DNA of 64,000 nt from Paramyrothecium sp. XJ0827 (lineage: Eukaryota; Ascomycota; Sordariomycetes; Hypocreales; Stachybotryaceae), in NCBI GenBank assembly GCA_020881915.1, contig JAJFPB010000005.1:2480001-2544000 (forward strand), read 5' to 3'. Shown piece after piece: positions 1 to 12,216 of this stretch. The notes under the pieces were generated by a model that saw nothing but the letters and a program-made list of their open reading frames with translations, did not search any database and was not told where the DNA came from. Each line of letters opens with the position of its first letter. Position 1 is the first letter of the stretch. Position numbers and translations under genes: made by a program.

Positions 1-396
1 CTTGGCGTTGGCGTAACCCAGCTTGATGGTAATGTTACGGATCAGCTCGTTCTTGAATCGAACAGTCTGAACTCCGGAGATGGCCTTGACGACTGTCGAC
101 TTTCCGTGGGCGACGTGGCCAATGGTACCGATGTTGATGGTCGCTTGGCGAGCGATAATTTCGGGCGTCAAGGGAGTGAGCTGGGCAACGTCGAGGTCCT
201 TGGGGTCGGTTTGCGGGGGCAGAGGCGGCCTTTGCACGGTAGGGTCTGGGATGGGCGCGTGTGACTTCTTCAGGGCCGGCTTGAGGGGCTTCTCGTCGAA
301 GTCATCGCCGCCGTCGTTCTGGATGTCGTTGATCGACTCGCCCGAATCGGACTCGGAGTCGATGTCGTCGAGTCTGGGGTCACCGTTGGCGGACAT
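1..396 (-). CDS. Translation initiation factor eIF2 gamma subunit (5' part only)
   Basis: This is the first 132 codons of the GTP-binding gamma subunit of eIF2, which carries initiator Met-tRNA to the 40S ribosome in the cytoplasm. The start is the ATG at 394-396, and the frame stays open to the window edge, so the rest of the gene lies outside. An acidic, low-complexity leader (residues 1-60) is followed by the G1/P-loop motif GHVAHGKS at about residues 93-100. Next come [18 protein letters not shown] at 115-132, the switch I region typical of eIF2-gamma and not of EF-Tu or EF-1A. The yeast orthologue is GCD11. No intron is visible in this part. The identification is firm; only the missing end limits it. 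Confidence 0.95.
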   Translation of the reverse strand, partial: MSANGDPRLDDIDSESDSGESINDIQNDGGDDFDEKPLKPALKKSHAPIPDPTVQRPPLPPQTDPKDLDVAQLTPLTPEIIARQATINIGTIGHVAHGKSTVVKAISGVQTVRFKNELIRNITIKLGYANAK

Positions 397-3300
397 GGTG
401 GAGGCGGGGCAAAATCTGCTTTGGCTGCTCTCGGAAGAAGGGAGGCGGGACGCGAATTCTAGGTGTGTCGATCGAGAGGAGGTGATCTGGAAGTCCTCTA
501 AAGATTGTTGGGACCCCGTTTGCGAAGCTGTTCTGCGGCCTCAAGATCTCCAGACGCAAGTGAATACGATTTCGCCTTCAAGTTGGCAATTTTGCTCGTG
601 TGCAGTCATCGACAGGACTGTGACTCTGAAGCTAAGCCGGTTTTGGCTTGATAAGATGATAAGAATTTTGTGCCCCTCATCGGGTAGACTTCGGGCGATG
701 CCCCTCGATGCCAGCACCTGATGGGCGTGCTGTCTGGCCGTTGAGCAGACGTGAGGTGCCTCCGAAGCAATTGCTTCCTAAAGTACATTGAGTGAACACT
801 GCCGATTGTAGACGGGGGAGTTATCATGTGTGGCTTTTTCATCGTTTCTTTTTAAACTCTTTACCATTTTGGAGATTAATGTACATTTCTGCAAACCTTC
901 TCACTTATCCTTCTTAGCCCCTTCATACCGTGACTAATCAGTAGATGCGGCTGTTCAAGTGGTCCCGTCACCATTGATGAATGCTGGATTGCACAACATC
1001 TTTCGAGCATACGTCTTGCTTCGCTCTCATTTCGAATTCTGAGACTCCAAAGCTTGGTGGAGTATCCTGCAAACAGATTCCTTATTGAGGCACCATCTCC
1101 TGACCACCAGTTCCCCGCGCATGATAATCTAGCCAACACAAGACATGGTAACCGGAACCAACACCATCTGGAGGTTGCTGGCACTGCATGTAATATAATG
1201 GCTGAATGTAAGCTCTGTCAGACCGCATCAATTCAAAGGCTCTTTCCCTGTTTTAAGGTCATTTAGAAGCGTATGGGTGGCATCGTAAGAAACTAGAGTG
1301 CCCAAAGTGCAGAACCAAAATGATGGCGATTTGGCTAGCACGATTTATTTGATGCCGTCGCTGGTAATGGTGGTGGTATCATGAAGACAAACGACCAAGC
1401 CTATTAATAGCAGCTCTAGTGGATGGGTAGAGCGAAGCATAGCGGTGTTGTGCAAAGCAGAAACTGCACATTCGATAGTAGGTACTTGGGATGGGTTCGG
1501 GGCTGTGGGACCTGAATGCTGCTGTGATATTGGGGGTGTCCCGCCGCATTTGGCATGTGCAAGCCTCTGAGCCCACCATGGGCAGCGCCTGCGGGAGGGG
1601 CGACGAGGCCTTTTGATGGTACCTTGTGTTGGCCTTGGTGTGATGGCAGGCACTGGCTGCATGCTTGGCAGTTGATAGTTGGTGGCCGCCACAGTGGGAA
1701 ATGCAACCAAAACCCGGCAACATCAGTCAGTATCAGTTCATTTATCCATACCATGCCTTACCTATCACAGGTGCAACCACGCAGCGGCGCATCCACTGCC
1801 ATTTTTAGGTCCTCTGTAATGAACGCGCCGCTCTCTGCGGAGGTTGGTGACGCCTTGTGATGGCGTACAGGAAAGCGCGGAGCATAGCATCCCCACAAAC
1901 CTCAGCGAGACCTCACTCCGACGAGCTCTCCCGAATGGATGTCTTGCGAAAGATCGTCTAGCGCTGACTGCAGCGCATATCACCCTCGCCCCATTTCGGT
2001 CTTGGACCACGAAACGGGAATTCAACACCAGTATGGGCTTCGGTTGTCGAAGAAGAGAGAATAACACGATTGTGTATGCGTGATCGTCTGAGCGCAGCCA
2101 AGGCAAACAAAGTCTCAGGAATCCTGCTGGACGGACAGACACAGGGATGAAGGGAGCTTTTTATCAAACAGTGCTTTTGGACCCCATCTTCGGCCCCAAA
2201 GCCACCTGCTACCCTTTCACCAAGATGGTGAGCTTAGGTATCCGAAAAATAAGCCCTTACCGTGGTGCAGGTGCAGCTTTTGCCCGCATGTCAGATTTAG
2301 GAAGGCCACTCACACGCTCTGGCAACGCCTGTGTTGTGTGCACTCGAATTTCTTGGCTTCACGCTGAAAAATTGGGTTTGAAAGAGCTTCGTTGAGCTTG
2401 TCGATGAGCGGGAGCGAATCCCGTGGTCCGCATTGCCGCCCTCAGCTGCAGGTGGCTGGACGACCATCACGGTTCTCCACGATCCCATTGGCTCTCCATC
2501 ACCATCACCCCTGCTGCGGTTGCATTCTCAAGCAGCCTATCGCGGCCCGTGGAACCAGGGTCAGGGCGGCAGACGACAGTGTCCACGACCCGGCTAGGGT
2601 CCAGGCTAACCACTTCGTCCATGCACTGCATCCTCAACCTCGCTCAACTCTAGCCGCCCAACCCCCAAACTCGGTAGCGCTGGGTGTCCTGCAGAGGAAC
2701 GACATGCCGGGATGCGGCGTTGGGGGCAGAAGCCAGCGAAGCTGAGTGGTCGGGCATGGAAACGAGGTTGCCAGGATTACGATTGTCATGTCTGCTTGAA
2801 GCCTTCGCCCCGGGGTGTGCGTGCGTACCGTTGCAACTTGGCCGGGTGGCGTACTGGAGGTCTGGTCTACCTTAGGTCTACCTTACATATTACCGCCTCG
2901 CAATCGTGATCTTCTCCGTTCTCCTCACGCCGGCCTGCCCATCTCTGCTTCCTGCATCTTGGTGTGCGAGCTTGCGCAGCATTCTCCATTGTGTTTCGTT
3001 GTTCCACAACGTCTTATTTGCGAAACGTCTGATTGCTGCTTCAGAGGTCTGTTCCTCGAACGGCAGCTAGTACTCCTCGTGGCGCTTGCAACACAGACGT
3101 CCTTCGGGATCGTACGCACGAAGCCAATAAACATCGAGAGCCACGGAACCAGCTCGAGGCGCCAATCCTTGATCACCGCGGGCGTCTAACTTCATCACCT
3201 GTCACTGGTGCACCACCCAAGAGCCTCTACCTATCGGAGCCTCGCGTGCCTTGTCTTCCCGTGTTGCATGTAAGGCCATTTCCAGTTTCTCCCCTCTTCC

Positions 3301-3611
3301 CATTTTCCCCACCGCATCGAGCTGTCGGCGTCTACTTTCGTCGAATGAGCTCGCTGCTTTCCTGCACTGCCGGCGGACTCAAAACTCCCGCTCTCCCTCG
3401 AGCGACAGACAGGCGGAAGTCTCTCTTTTCTGCTCCCTGATAGCTGGTCTCTCCACATTGTCTTTCAAGTCTTCGTCGATTTGCCAAATCAGACTTGTTT
3501 TGCAGCACTTGAGGTGTTGTCTCTTCTGTGGCTTCTACGACGGACGTCCAAGTTGATGCTGTCTTTCTTTCATTCTCATCTTAATTGTCCACTTCTTCCA
3601 TCATCGTCACA
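397..3611. other. Intergenic, no supported gene
   Basis: About 3.2 kb lies between the eIF2-gamma start and the four-pass membrane protein gene. Open frames here are short, overlap each other on both strands and show no recognisable domain or plausible splice chain. The right part (about 2900-3600) is pyrimidine-rich and probably holds the promoter and leader of the + strand gene. I saw no tRNA-like B box. Confidence 0.5.
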
Positions 3612-5256
3612 ATGGCTCGGCAAGGTCCGTTCCCGCAGCGCGCAGATGCCTGTCAGACACAGTCAGAGCTTTCAACTTACACTAATACAGGTGCTGACGA
3701 CAAGAAGCGGCCACCCGCGTTGAACCTCGCTCCTCAGCGGTCTGCTTCCTCAGACTCTTCATCCTCCGAGTCCTCCCTGTCTCTGAAAGGTCCTCGTACG
3801 CCGCGGTTTGCAGAGGCGACTTCCATTCACTCTCCTATCGACGCCAAGAATCCCTTCGCCGACCCCGTCACTTCCCACGTCGCCCAGTCGCAGCCTGGCG
3901 ACATTGGCTTCGGCTATATCAACAAGCGTGAATCAATCGCCGTTCCAATGACTCCCAAGACTCCCTTGAAGAGCGCCATGAAGGTGCCCGGTACGCCGGC
4001 GAGGCAGTTCAGCAACCCTCTCAGTCCCACCTTCCGTGAAGAGGAGATCTTAGAAAAGCGCGAGGTCGACACGGAGAAGGAACAGAGGCGAGACCTGGTA
4101 CGTCCCTCCTAATATTCTTTCTGTATCTGGCTGGATTACTGACTGGCTTGCAGAGAATCAAGACTCGTGTCAGAATGGCCAAGTTCGCCTTGCGCGGCGT
4201 GAGCTTCAGCTGCTCCCTTATCATCCTTGCCATGCTTTCTGCCTCGTTCGCTATCTTCAATGCCACCAGGCTGCTCCCTGATCAAAGCAAGATGCCTGCC
4301 TGGGCCAAGGATACCAACACCTGGCCTCAGAAGCTTGTTCTCGCAATGGCCTGTATCTCCCTGCTTGCCTGTATCATCGTGTTCGTCGCCTATTGCAGGG
4401 GAGGCCACAGACGGGCTGAGAAAGTAGCCACATACTATACCATGTTCGCCATTGGCTGGGTAAGTTTGGGCGAAAATGACTTTTGAGATATTGCGCGTCT
4501 CTAACACTTTGCTAGTTCATCCTCAGCCTGGTCCTATGGGCTGTCACTGCTGCTCTATTCCAACACTCACGCAACAACTCCAACAACAAGGACATGTGGG
4601 GTTGGTCTTGTGTCGAGAACACGCGTTCTACCGTCTATGGCGACAAGGTCGACTATCAACTAGTGTGCCGTCTGCAAAACTGGGTCCTGATCTGCATCAT
4701 CATCGAGGTCGTCGTCGAGGTCATTTGCATCAGCCTTTACAGCATTGTCTTCTACCGTTACTACACCAAGCGCCGCTTGACCAAGTCAATGGATCTCCGA
4801 GATCGCGCCCGATCAGACCTTTATCTTGCTCAACTCCGTTCCCAGTCTGCCCCCAACACACCAGGCTTCGGACCCAAGTCGCCTGCTCTGAGCCAATATG
4901 CGATGTCCCCTCGCCACCCTCCCACTGCCTGGCGCAACCTTTCGGATATCGAGGAAGGACCGTTTACTCCAGGCCCTCAGGTTGTTGAGCCTCAGTCCCA
5001 GTTCGCCCAGTCACCAACTTCAAGCTTCAAGCTGCAAGCTCCGCCTGCCAAGGCTCCCTCCGCAACGCCTAAGCTCAACCAGAGCGCATTCTCACCCGAG
5101 GCTGCGCCCTCACCGCCCAAGGAGAACGTCCAAGAACACGCACCCATAGCTGCAAATGAGCCGGTATACGATGCGGTTCCCATCCCTGGTGCTTACGCTG
5201 GTCAAGCCATCAAGAGCCCACCACCTACCCAAACGTCGTTTGGGCAGGCGCGTTAA
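3612..5256 (+). CDS. Four-pass fungal membrane protein with a long cytoplasmic tail
   Basis: The coding model is 3612-3624, 3691-4097, 4154-4459 and 4516-5256, giving about 488 residues. The first intron (3625-3690, 66 nt) is a multiple of three and optional to the frame; without splicing the protein would be 510 residues. A Ser/Pro-rich N-terminus (residues 1-140) with SP/TP sites precedes four hydrophobic segments at about 155-177, 200-220, 235-257 and 290-320. The loop between segments 3 and 4 holds two Cys (GWSCVENT and YQLVCRLQN), which could pair. A tail of about 160 residues rich in Pro, Ser and Gln follows. The architecture recalls the plasma-membrane cell-fusion protein HAM-8 of filamentous fungi, but I cannot confirm orthology from sequence alone. 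The structure call is firm; the function is not known. Confidence 0.8.
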
Positions 5257-6334
5257 GCCATGAATACAGGATCATCTGTACCAGAGAGGCTGTTTTAGAC
5301 TTGCAATGAGATGTTGTACGGTTCGGACTATATACCACGGGCGTTTCGGGAGCATGGATGATATCTCTTTTGTCAAATTTCTTATTTACCGTATATATTC
5401 ATTTCGTATCTACACGCATCATAAACTGATGTGTGAATGAAGAGAATCTGAGGATCATCTACGAAACAATCGTTTGCCGGGTCGTGAGCGTGACCTCGTC
5501 TATTTAGTGGTCTGATAATAATAAGCCCTCGTGTTTCTGCCTTTATAGTAGCTCGTTTGTCTTGGTGCGATGCTGGATATGTCGGGTTGCTGTGAAGAGA
5601 CTGGGGGGGCCTGAAGCGTAGTCAAAGTGTTCGAGGAAGGGGAAGGCAACATCATAGACAAGATGACTTAATTCTAAGTAATACCATTTTGACACAAACC
5701 CTCGACTTTGTAAATTAGCAGCATCTTCTATGGATTAGCTTCTTGATACCTCATCTCCTAGACACATTTGCAACAAACTCGAGAGGCACCGCCAACATGC
5801 ATTAAAAAGGAGTTATAGGGTAGGACTCGTTGAATGAAAAGTGGCGACACCATACGACACCCAGCTCACTATAGGATGCAAACCTGAGACTGATCGCCCA
5901 AGTGCTCGTTAGATAGGCAGAGGGATGAATCCGATCATGGCGAATATTGTCACGGAAAATTACTGGCCACGACTGCAGTTGTAACAAAGGCATGAAGAAA
6001 AATTGAATCATGATAGTGACTCCCTAAATACAGACGCAACATCTCAGGCATGGTAGAAACCATTGCATTACTTTTGGCCATCCCACCGACACCTTCAGAT
6101 ATTAAGGTGCGAAAGGACCTCCCAAGCCTTCCCTCACTTTGCCGCCTCGACCGCTCCTCCCTGAGACACCGCAAGGTGTAATGTCGAAGCACACCCGGAT
6201 GGCTCTCTAAAAGAGAATCTATCAAACAGCAATCGTTTTCACCGTAAACACTCGTTTCCAGTTGCCAAAACTATCGTCCCGAAGCTTCTTCGCGAGATGA
6301 AGCTGCGGGCGCACAAGGGTAAGCAATGATGGGT
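5257..6334. other. Intergenic between convergent genes
   Basis: This 1.1 kb stretch holds the 3' flanks of the membrane protein gene (+) and eIF4A (-). It is moderately AT-rich around 5350-5800. I see no coding frame, RNA gene or repeat worth calling. Confidence 0.5.
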
Positions 6335-6529
6335 TTAGATCAGATCAGCAACGTTCATGGGCATTTCCTCGATCTGGGTGCTGTAGAACTGCTCAATCTC
6401 ACGCATCATGCGAACATCCTCGGCAGTGACGAAGTTGATGGCAACACCCTTTCGGCCGAAACGACCACCACGGCCGATACGGTGGATGTAGTTCTCGCGG
6501 TTGGCGGGAAGGTCGTAGTTGATGACCAG

Positions 6530-6561
<32 letters not shown>

Positions 6562-7889
6562 GAAGGTCAGTGGCGATCAGGACACGAGAAGAACCGGAAC
6601 GGAACTCCTTCATAATCAGGTCACGCTGAGCCTGGTCCATGTCACCGTGCATGGCCGAGACAGTGAAGTCACGGGCGGTGAGCTTGTCGGTGAGCCAGTC
6701 GACCTTTCTGCGGGTGTTGCAGAAGATGACAGCCTGGGTGATGGTGACAGTCTCGTACAAGTCGGAAAGGGTGTCGAGCTTCCACTCCTCCTTCTCAACG
6801 GCAATGTAGAACTGCTTGATACCTTCCAGGGTAAGCTCGTCCTTCTTGACCAGGATACGGACGGGGTCGCGCATGAACCTGGTGGTGACCTCAAGAACGT
6901 CCTGGGGCATGGTAGCGGACAGAAGGACAACCTGGGTGGACTGGGGGAGCAGCTGGAAGATGTCGTAGATCTGATCGGTGAAACCGCGCTGGAAGATGCA
7001 ACGTTAGTATGGAGTGAAGTGGATGAGGCTCTGTTTTTAGAAACTTACGGAAAGCATTTCATCGGCCTCGTCAAGAACGAACATCTTCATGGCGTCGGTC
7101 TTGAGGAAGCGGCGCTGGATCATGTCCTGGACGCGGCCGGGAGTACCAACGACGACCTGGGGGCCGTCCTGGAGAGCCTTCATGTCATCACGAACGCTGG
7201 TTCCGCCAATGCAGGCATGGCACTCAACGTTCATGAAGTCACCGATGGCAACGACGACCTTCTGGATCTGCTGGGCAAGCTCACGGGTGGGAGCAAGGAT
7301 AAGAGCCTGGCACTGCTTGACGGCGGGGTCGATCTTCTGGAGGACGGAGATGGAGAAGGTAGCGGTCTTTCCAGTACCGGACTGAGCCTGAGCAATGACA
7401 TCGTGACCCTTGATGACGGGCATGATGGCGCGCTGCTGAATAGCAGAGGGACGCTCGAAACCATAGGCGTAGACTTTTTGTGGCCACATCAGCGACTTGG
7501 GCTTGCGCATAAAGGAGGGTTGTGAAACTCACCTCCACGAAGGAGCTCGGACTTGAGGTTCATGTCATCGAAGGAGTCGACGGTCTCATCGTAGTTGGAC
7601 TCGATCTGTCCTGTATCGCGCGAGAGGAGTCAGTCACCGGTCATTGCTGGGATGCGTCGCGTGGAAATGAAATGGTGGTTTGGACGAGGGGCGCATCGCA
7701 GGGGTACATGATCCTCCCAAGGCGGTGATCGATTTGGAGTTGAAATCCGCACCCAACCAAGCCAGCCCAAAGAACCCCGCGCCCAGGAAGAAGGAAGAGT
7801 GTGCGATAAGACGAGTGTTGCATGAGAAGGGGAAAGTAACAAGGGAACTCACCCTCGGGGACGTCCTCGAGTCCCTTGTCGGTAGCCAT
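6335..7889 (-). CDS. TIF1: ATP-dependent RNA helicase eIF4A
   Basis: The exons in order of transcription are 7853-7889, 7533-7610, 7049-7473 and 6335-6988, giving 397 residues, the usual eIF4A length. The protein is the DEAD-box helicase of the cap-binding complex eIF4F and unwinds mRNA leaders for ribosome scanning. Visible motifs are the Q motif with [10 protein letters not shown] (about 43-52), Walker A AQSGTGKT (68-75), [14 protein letters not shown] (173-176), [14 protein letters not shown] and [13 protein letters not shown]. It ends in NVADLI. All introns have GT-AG ends; the first (7611-7852, 242 nt) is long for this window and follows only 37 nt of coding sequence. The open frame on the opposite strand across the same stretch is a codon-bias shadow. 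The gene is divergent from the F-box/JmjC gene. Confidence 0.97.
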
Positions 7890-8922
7890 GATTGCGGGTT
7901 GGTGAAGGTTGAAAAATCTAGATCAAGCACAGCTCGATCTAGATGAATGCGAAAGCGTGGGGTTGACGGGGATTAGAGCTCACAGGCTTCTCGTAGAAGG
8001 CTGTGACTGTCGTGAAGAAGATGTAGAGTTGGACTAGATTCATGCGCTTTCGACAAAAATGCGAAAGCCGACAGGAATCGTAGGAAGGGACGTGGATGAT
8101 TTATACGGCGACGTGGTGCTTCGTGTAGAAGGTGGGAAGAAAAGGAAAATCTCGTCGACTTGAGGGGCGTTCCACGACTTGTAGATTTTTTTTTTGCTCT
8201 TTTGCCTCAAAAAACACGCAGCCAATCATGAGGGGGGATAGGCATGGTGGGGCAACTTCATTAGGGTGCGTCACAGCGACGGACTGTGCTGTAAGCACCT
8301 GTTGGCGACCGCCGCACACACTGTATCTTTTCCTTCCAACGATTGTGGTGGCCCCCCTTTCGAGCCCCTCCTTCCTCCCCACAACCCATCCGATAGCGAA
8401 CAGGTTCCTGACCCCTCAGCACAATCTTCTGCGCTGCTATTCCTGAAGGAGCTTAGACAAGTGGCTCAGCACAGTAATAGGTGCAAGGACTTTTTTTTCG
8501 TTTGGGAAAGGGAAAGGGAAAGGGAAAGGGAAAGGAAAAGGAAGAGAAAAAAAAAATCAGTCGCGCGCCTGCCTTGTCGAAGCAAGCAAGGATACCATTT
8601 CAGGCCAATGCTACCCAGTACTTCAAGGTCAAGCGAGGTACCTTTGTAGACAGAAAGAGTGCTGGGCAGACAGTAACCTGGTTTTATTACTACATTTTCT
8701 GGTGAGAGTTCTATGCCTGCCCTGATAGAACTGCGGGCGGTCAATCCTGTCTACTCCTGATCTCGCTCTCACAGTGATTGAGCTCCATCGTATGTCTTTT
8801 CGTTTCCGCGACTATAAAATGATTTCCTCTGAAATGCTGACTCCCTTGATTCCGTAAGATATCTGGTGTTTCAACAACCAACATTTCAGTTTAATTACTG
8901 TAACCACCGAAACAGAGCCGTC
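7890..8922. promoter_or_regulatory. Divergent intergenic region, eIF4A / F-box-JmjC
   Basis: About 1 kb separates the two divergent start codons and must contain both promoters and leaders. It holds a T-run, a GGGAAA microsatellite (listed separately) and no coding frame I can support. No individual promoter element is called. Confidence 0.45.
8504..8556 (+). repeat. GGGAAA microsatellite with poly-purine tail
   Basis: Five perfect tandem copies of GGGAAA run from 8504 to 8533 and then decay into a GGAAAAGGAAGAG and poly-A tract ending near 8556. An eight-T run at 8491-8498 precedes it. The result is a strand-asymmetric purine tract in the divergent eIF4A/JmjC promoter region, long enough to vary in length between strains. 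Confidence 0.9.
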
Positions 8923-10655
8923 ATGCCCTCTGCCGTACGGCTGCCTGTTCGCGAAGATGACGGCTTGTCAAACGACATCAGTGAGTCACTGGCGCGGGAA
9001 GGGCAGCACAACCCGGCATCAGATGCAATTCCTTCACACCCACTGGGAGTCAAGCCGCTCGGCAACCTTTACTTCCATGCAGGCCGCCCTGCTCGAGATG
9101 CTACCGGCCTCTGGAGATCTTGTCCGGATGAGATTTTGATGATCATCCTGGAACAATTTGATAGGCTTAGTTTGCGAGATCTTGGTTACACTTGCAAGTT
9201 TTTCTTCGCATTCTGCTATTCCGAAGAACTCTGGAAAGCGTTGTTCCTCCAGTAAGTCAACACCTCCTGAAATCTGATCACTCGGGCTTCCCGGGCATGG
9301 TTTACTCCACACGTGCCGGCATAGCGGAATTTTCTACCAAAATCCTGCACCTTGAAATGCTCTTTTGACGTTACCTTGTGGCTGCGCGACTTGACTCACC
9401 TCTGATCAACCACCTCTGTGACTAACCACCTTAGCCGTTTGGAGTCATTGTTACGTTATCATGACACTGACCTGCAAATAGGGAAGGAAAAGAGTGTAGC
9501 AAGCCTGTCAGATGGAAAGGCTCTTGGAGATCTACTGTGCTTGGCCTTCCAAAGAATCAGGAAATTCGCATAAATTGCAACAATGTCTTCTCCGACATCT
9601 TGCACCGACCATTTGCGTGCAGCAATGTGAATCTTTCGGCATTCGTGTCCGACATTCCGAGGTCGAACGAGATACGTCGGTTTGAGAACTTGTCCTACGA
9701 GGCTTACGCCGAGCAATGGACAGAAAAGCCTTTTATTCTGACCCGTTGTATTCAAGATTGGCCTGTATGCCGTGATTGGACAATCGACAAACTTCTCGAG
9801 CAATATGGAGATGTCGAATTTCGTGCGGAGGCTGTGGATTGGTCATTTTCCACTTACTGCGCGTATATGAACAAGAACAAGGATGAGAGTCCACTGTACT
9901 TGTTCGATCGCAAGTTCGCAGAGAAGATCGGCATCAAGATCGGCAAAGAGCCCGGGGCAGCATACTGGCGGCCAGAATGTTTTGGGCCGGACCTGTTTGA
10001 GGTTTTGGGCCCAGAGCGACCTGCTCACCGATGGTTGATCGTAGGGCCTGAGCGGAGCGGCTCGACCTTCCATAAGGACCCCAATGGAACGAGCGCTTGG
10101 AACGCCGTGATTCAGGGTTCGAAATATTGGATCATGTTTCCTCCTAAAGCACAGGTGCCTGGTGTTTATGTTTCCCAAGACAGTAGCGAAGTCACCAGCC
10201 CTTTGAGCATTGCGGAATGGCTGCTCACCTTTCATGAAGAGGCACGACGACTACCGGAATGCATCGAGGGTATCTGCAACGCTGGCGAGATTCTGCATGT
10301 GCCAAGTGGGTGGTGGCACCTTGTAGTCAATCTTGAAAACGGTATTGCTGTGACCCAGAATTTCGTTCCCCAATCACCGAGTCTCCATCTCCTCTCAGAG
10401 GTTCTGTCCTTTCTACGAGACAAGGCGGATCAGGTCTCTGGCTTCAAAGGCGACATCGTTGACCCTTACGGACTCTTCACTCGGAGGTTAGAAGAAGTGT
10501 ATCCCGATGTGCTTCAACGTGCCCTCGACATCCTGGACAGAAAGACGGGAAAGAAGCGAAAGTGGGAAACACTTGTAGGAGGCACGACGAATGAAGAAGA
10601 GAGCAGCGGGTTTAGTTTTGGCTTTGGAGGAGATGACGTAGATGAGATTCCATGA
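8923..10655 (+). CDS. F-box and JmjC domain protein (putative 2-oxoglutarate dioxygenase)
   Basis: The exons are 8923-9251 and 9482-10655 (intron 230 nt), giving 500 residues; an in-frame ATG at 8866 would add 19. An F-box-like segment sits at about 63-109 (SCPDEILMIILEQ, LRDLGYTCKFF, EELWKALF). After it, KPVRWKGSWRSTVLG leads into a JMJD6-like cupin. The Fe(II) ligands are visible as HKD (His307 and Asp309, in STFHKDPNG) and the distal His389 in HVPSGWWHLVVN. Known relatives hydroxylate or demethylate proteins; the F-box suggests recruitment to an SCF ubiquitin ligase through Skp1. The C-terminus has a basic patch GKKRKWE and a Gly/Asp-rich end. The domain call is firm; the substrate is unknown. 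Confidence 0.9.
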
Positions 10656-12216
10656 GAGTGTTGTTCCGGTGTGAAACGGCCAAAGGGCCTTGGAGTGGGT
10701 TTAGAACAAAAATTTTGAGCTTTCCAAGCCTCCATAGCTGGAGAGATGGACATCACGGAGCGTTTGAACGATATCACGGAGCATCTGAACGACATGACTG
10801 TCCTATTTTCGTCACAATATACATCAACCAGACAATGTATCGGCACCACCTGTGAAGATACATCTCGGCGTGGTCGAAGTCAGTCGGGGCATATTATGTG
10901 TTGTGAATGTTTCATTGGCGAGGTCTTATCGGGACGGTACCTGTCAGCCGGCATGCTATGTGAAGGATCACCTGACTTGTATTTAATGTCTTACTTACCT
11001 GATCGGCAAGGCAGTTTGTGCATAAACTCAGTCATCTCACTTTTTTATTTGACGCTTCCTGGAGTTTAGAGGGAGACTGCTGGGAGCAAACATCCAACTA
11101 CATTCTCCAACCACACTAGATCCCAGAGACCGGGGAACTTGGATCTGTCTCATTGGGGATCATCCGACCTACGGGCCCTGCACTGGCCAGGCTAACCACC
11201 CACGTGTACGCCGCTCGCTTAGCGCAGAGAGCTCCCTGCAACATCCGCACGGCCCGTGGATTAACTTACAGTGTCGACCCCGAGCTGCCGACCTTACTCT
11301 TCGAATCCACTGAACGGACCCGGACCACCCTTTCATCTCACCTTACCTTTACCTTGCCCTTGTCTTACCTGGGCGCACTCGCAGGTGCCAATCAACATCG
11401 CTGACCAAGGGAAACCCAGCGTTCGGGATCATCCTACCTCACGCTGTAACCCCACGCTGCTCCCTGGACCACTCTGCGGCGTCAGGCTGTATTCATGGCA
11501 CTGTCGTGATCAAGGCGTCGCCGCTCCTCCCAAAGGTCTCCACCGTCTCTTCTTATGTTTTTCTTGCCGAAGCCAAGCGGATCTCTTTGTTGTTTGATAT
11601 AAACACGTTTTTGCTTTCGTCAGGTGCTGGCCGGGTTGCTTCCACCCCCAAGCCTCTCCGCTCCCTCCCCAACAAGGTACCTGCTGTGCTCAGCTACCTT
11701 ACGTCTACAGAGTACTGGGCAGTACCTGGACCACCTTTATCCCCGGCCGCCCGTCAGTTCAGCGTTCACCCTGTTGGCTGCGGGGACTCTACGCAATGCG
11801 ATCCGTCAACCGGAGATTCGTACCGTAGCTGTTCCTCCCCTCAAACCTCTTCCTACCTCCGTCTGCACGCGCAGTCTGCTACCGCATCCCGAGCGTCGGG
11901 TCCGCATCCCTCGGCCGTACGTTCCATCCACCCTGCCCTGCCTTGCCTTGCTGGCTGGCATGACGCCGTTGCTCTATACTAACTGAGCTCTGTAGCTGGC
12001 CCACTCCCTTTCGCCGCGGCGCGACCCGACCTCCCCTTCGAACACGGCCACCTTTTCGCTTTCACGAAGCGTTACGAAGCGCTGCGAACCGGGCGAAACT
12101 GCTGCTAGCACATATTTATTCTGTTCTCTTATTTCGGCGACTCGCATTTTATCTACTCATATACCTAGCCCTGTGCCTTCCCCTGTCGCGTTTGCTGACG
12201 CGACGTCACGTTCAAC
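10656..12216. other. Intergenic and long leader of the CCCH/Smr gene
   Basis: About 1.5 kb. From roughly 11150 onward the + strand is pyrimidine-rich with many CCTT/TACCTT elements, as expected for a promoter and long 5' leader of the following gene. Short open frames in this part (for example 11506-11982) have no domain and low-complexity composition, so I treat them as leader sequence. Confidence 0.45.

Noticed and set aside
1345..1754. Three overlapping open frames on the - strand
   Set aside because: All three frames are open over the same stretch, which indicates composition rather than coding; no domain.
6326..7525. A 399-codon open frame on the + strand
   Set aside because: It lies antisense to eIF4A, follows its codon pattern and has no domain; the minus strand has all DEAD-box motifs.
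11506..11982. A 158-codon open frame upstream of the CCCH/Smr gene
   Set aside because: Low-complexity Ser/Pro composition within pyrimidine-rich leader sequence, and overlapping frames are equally open.
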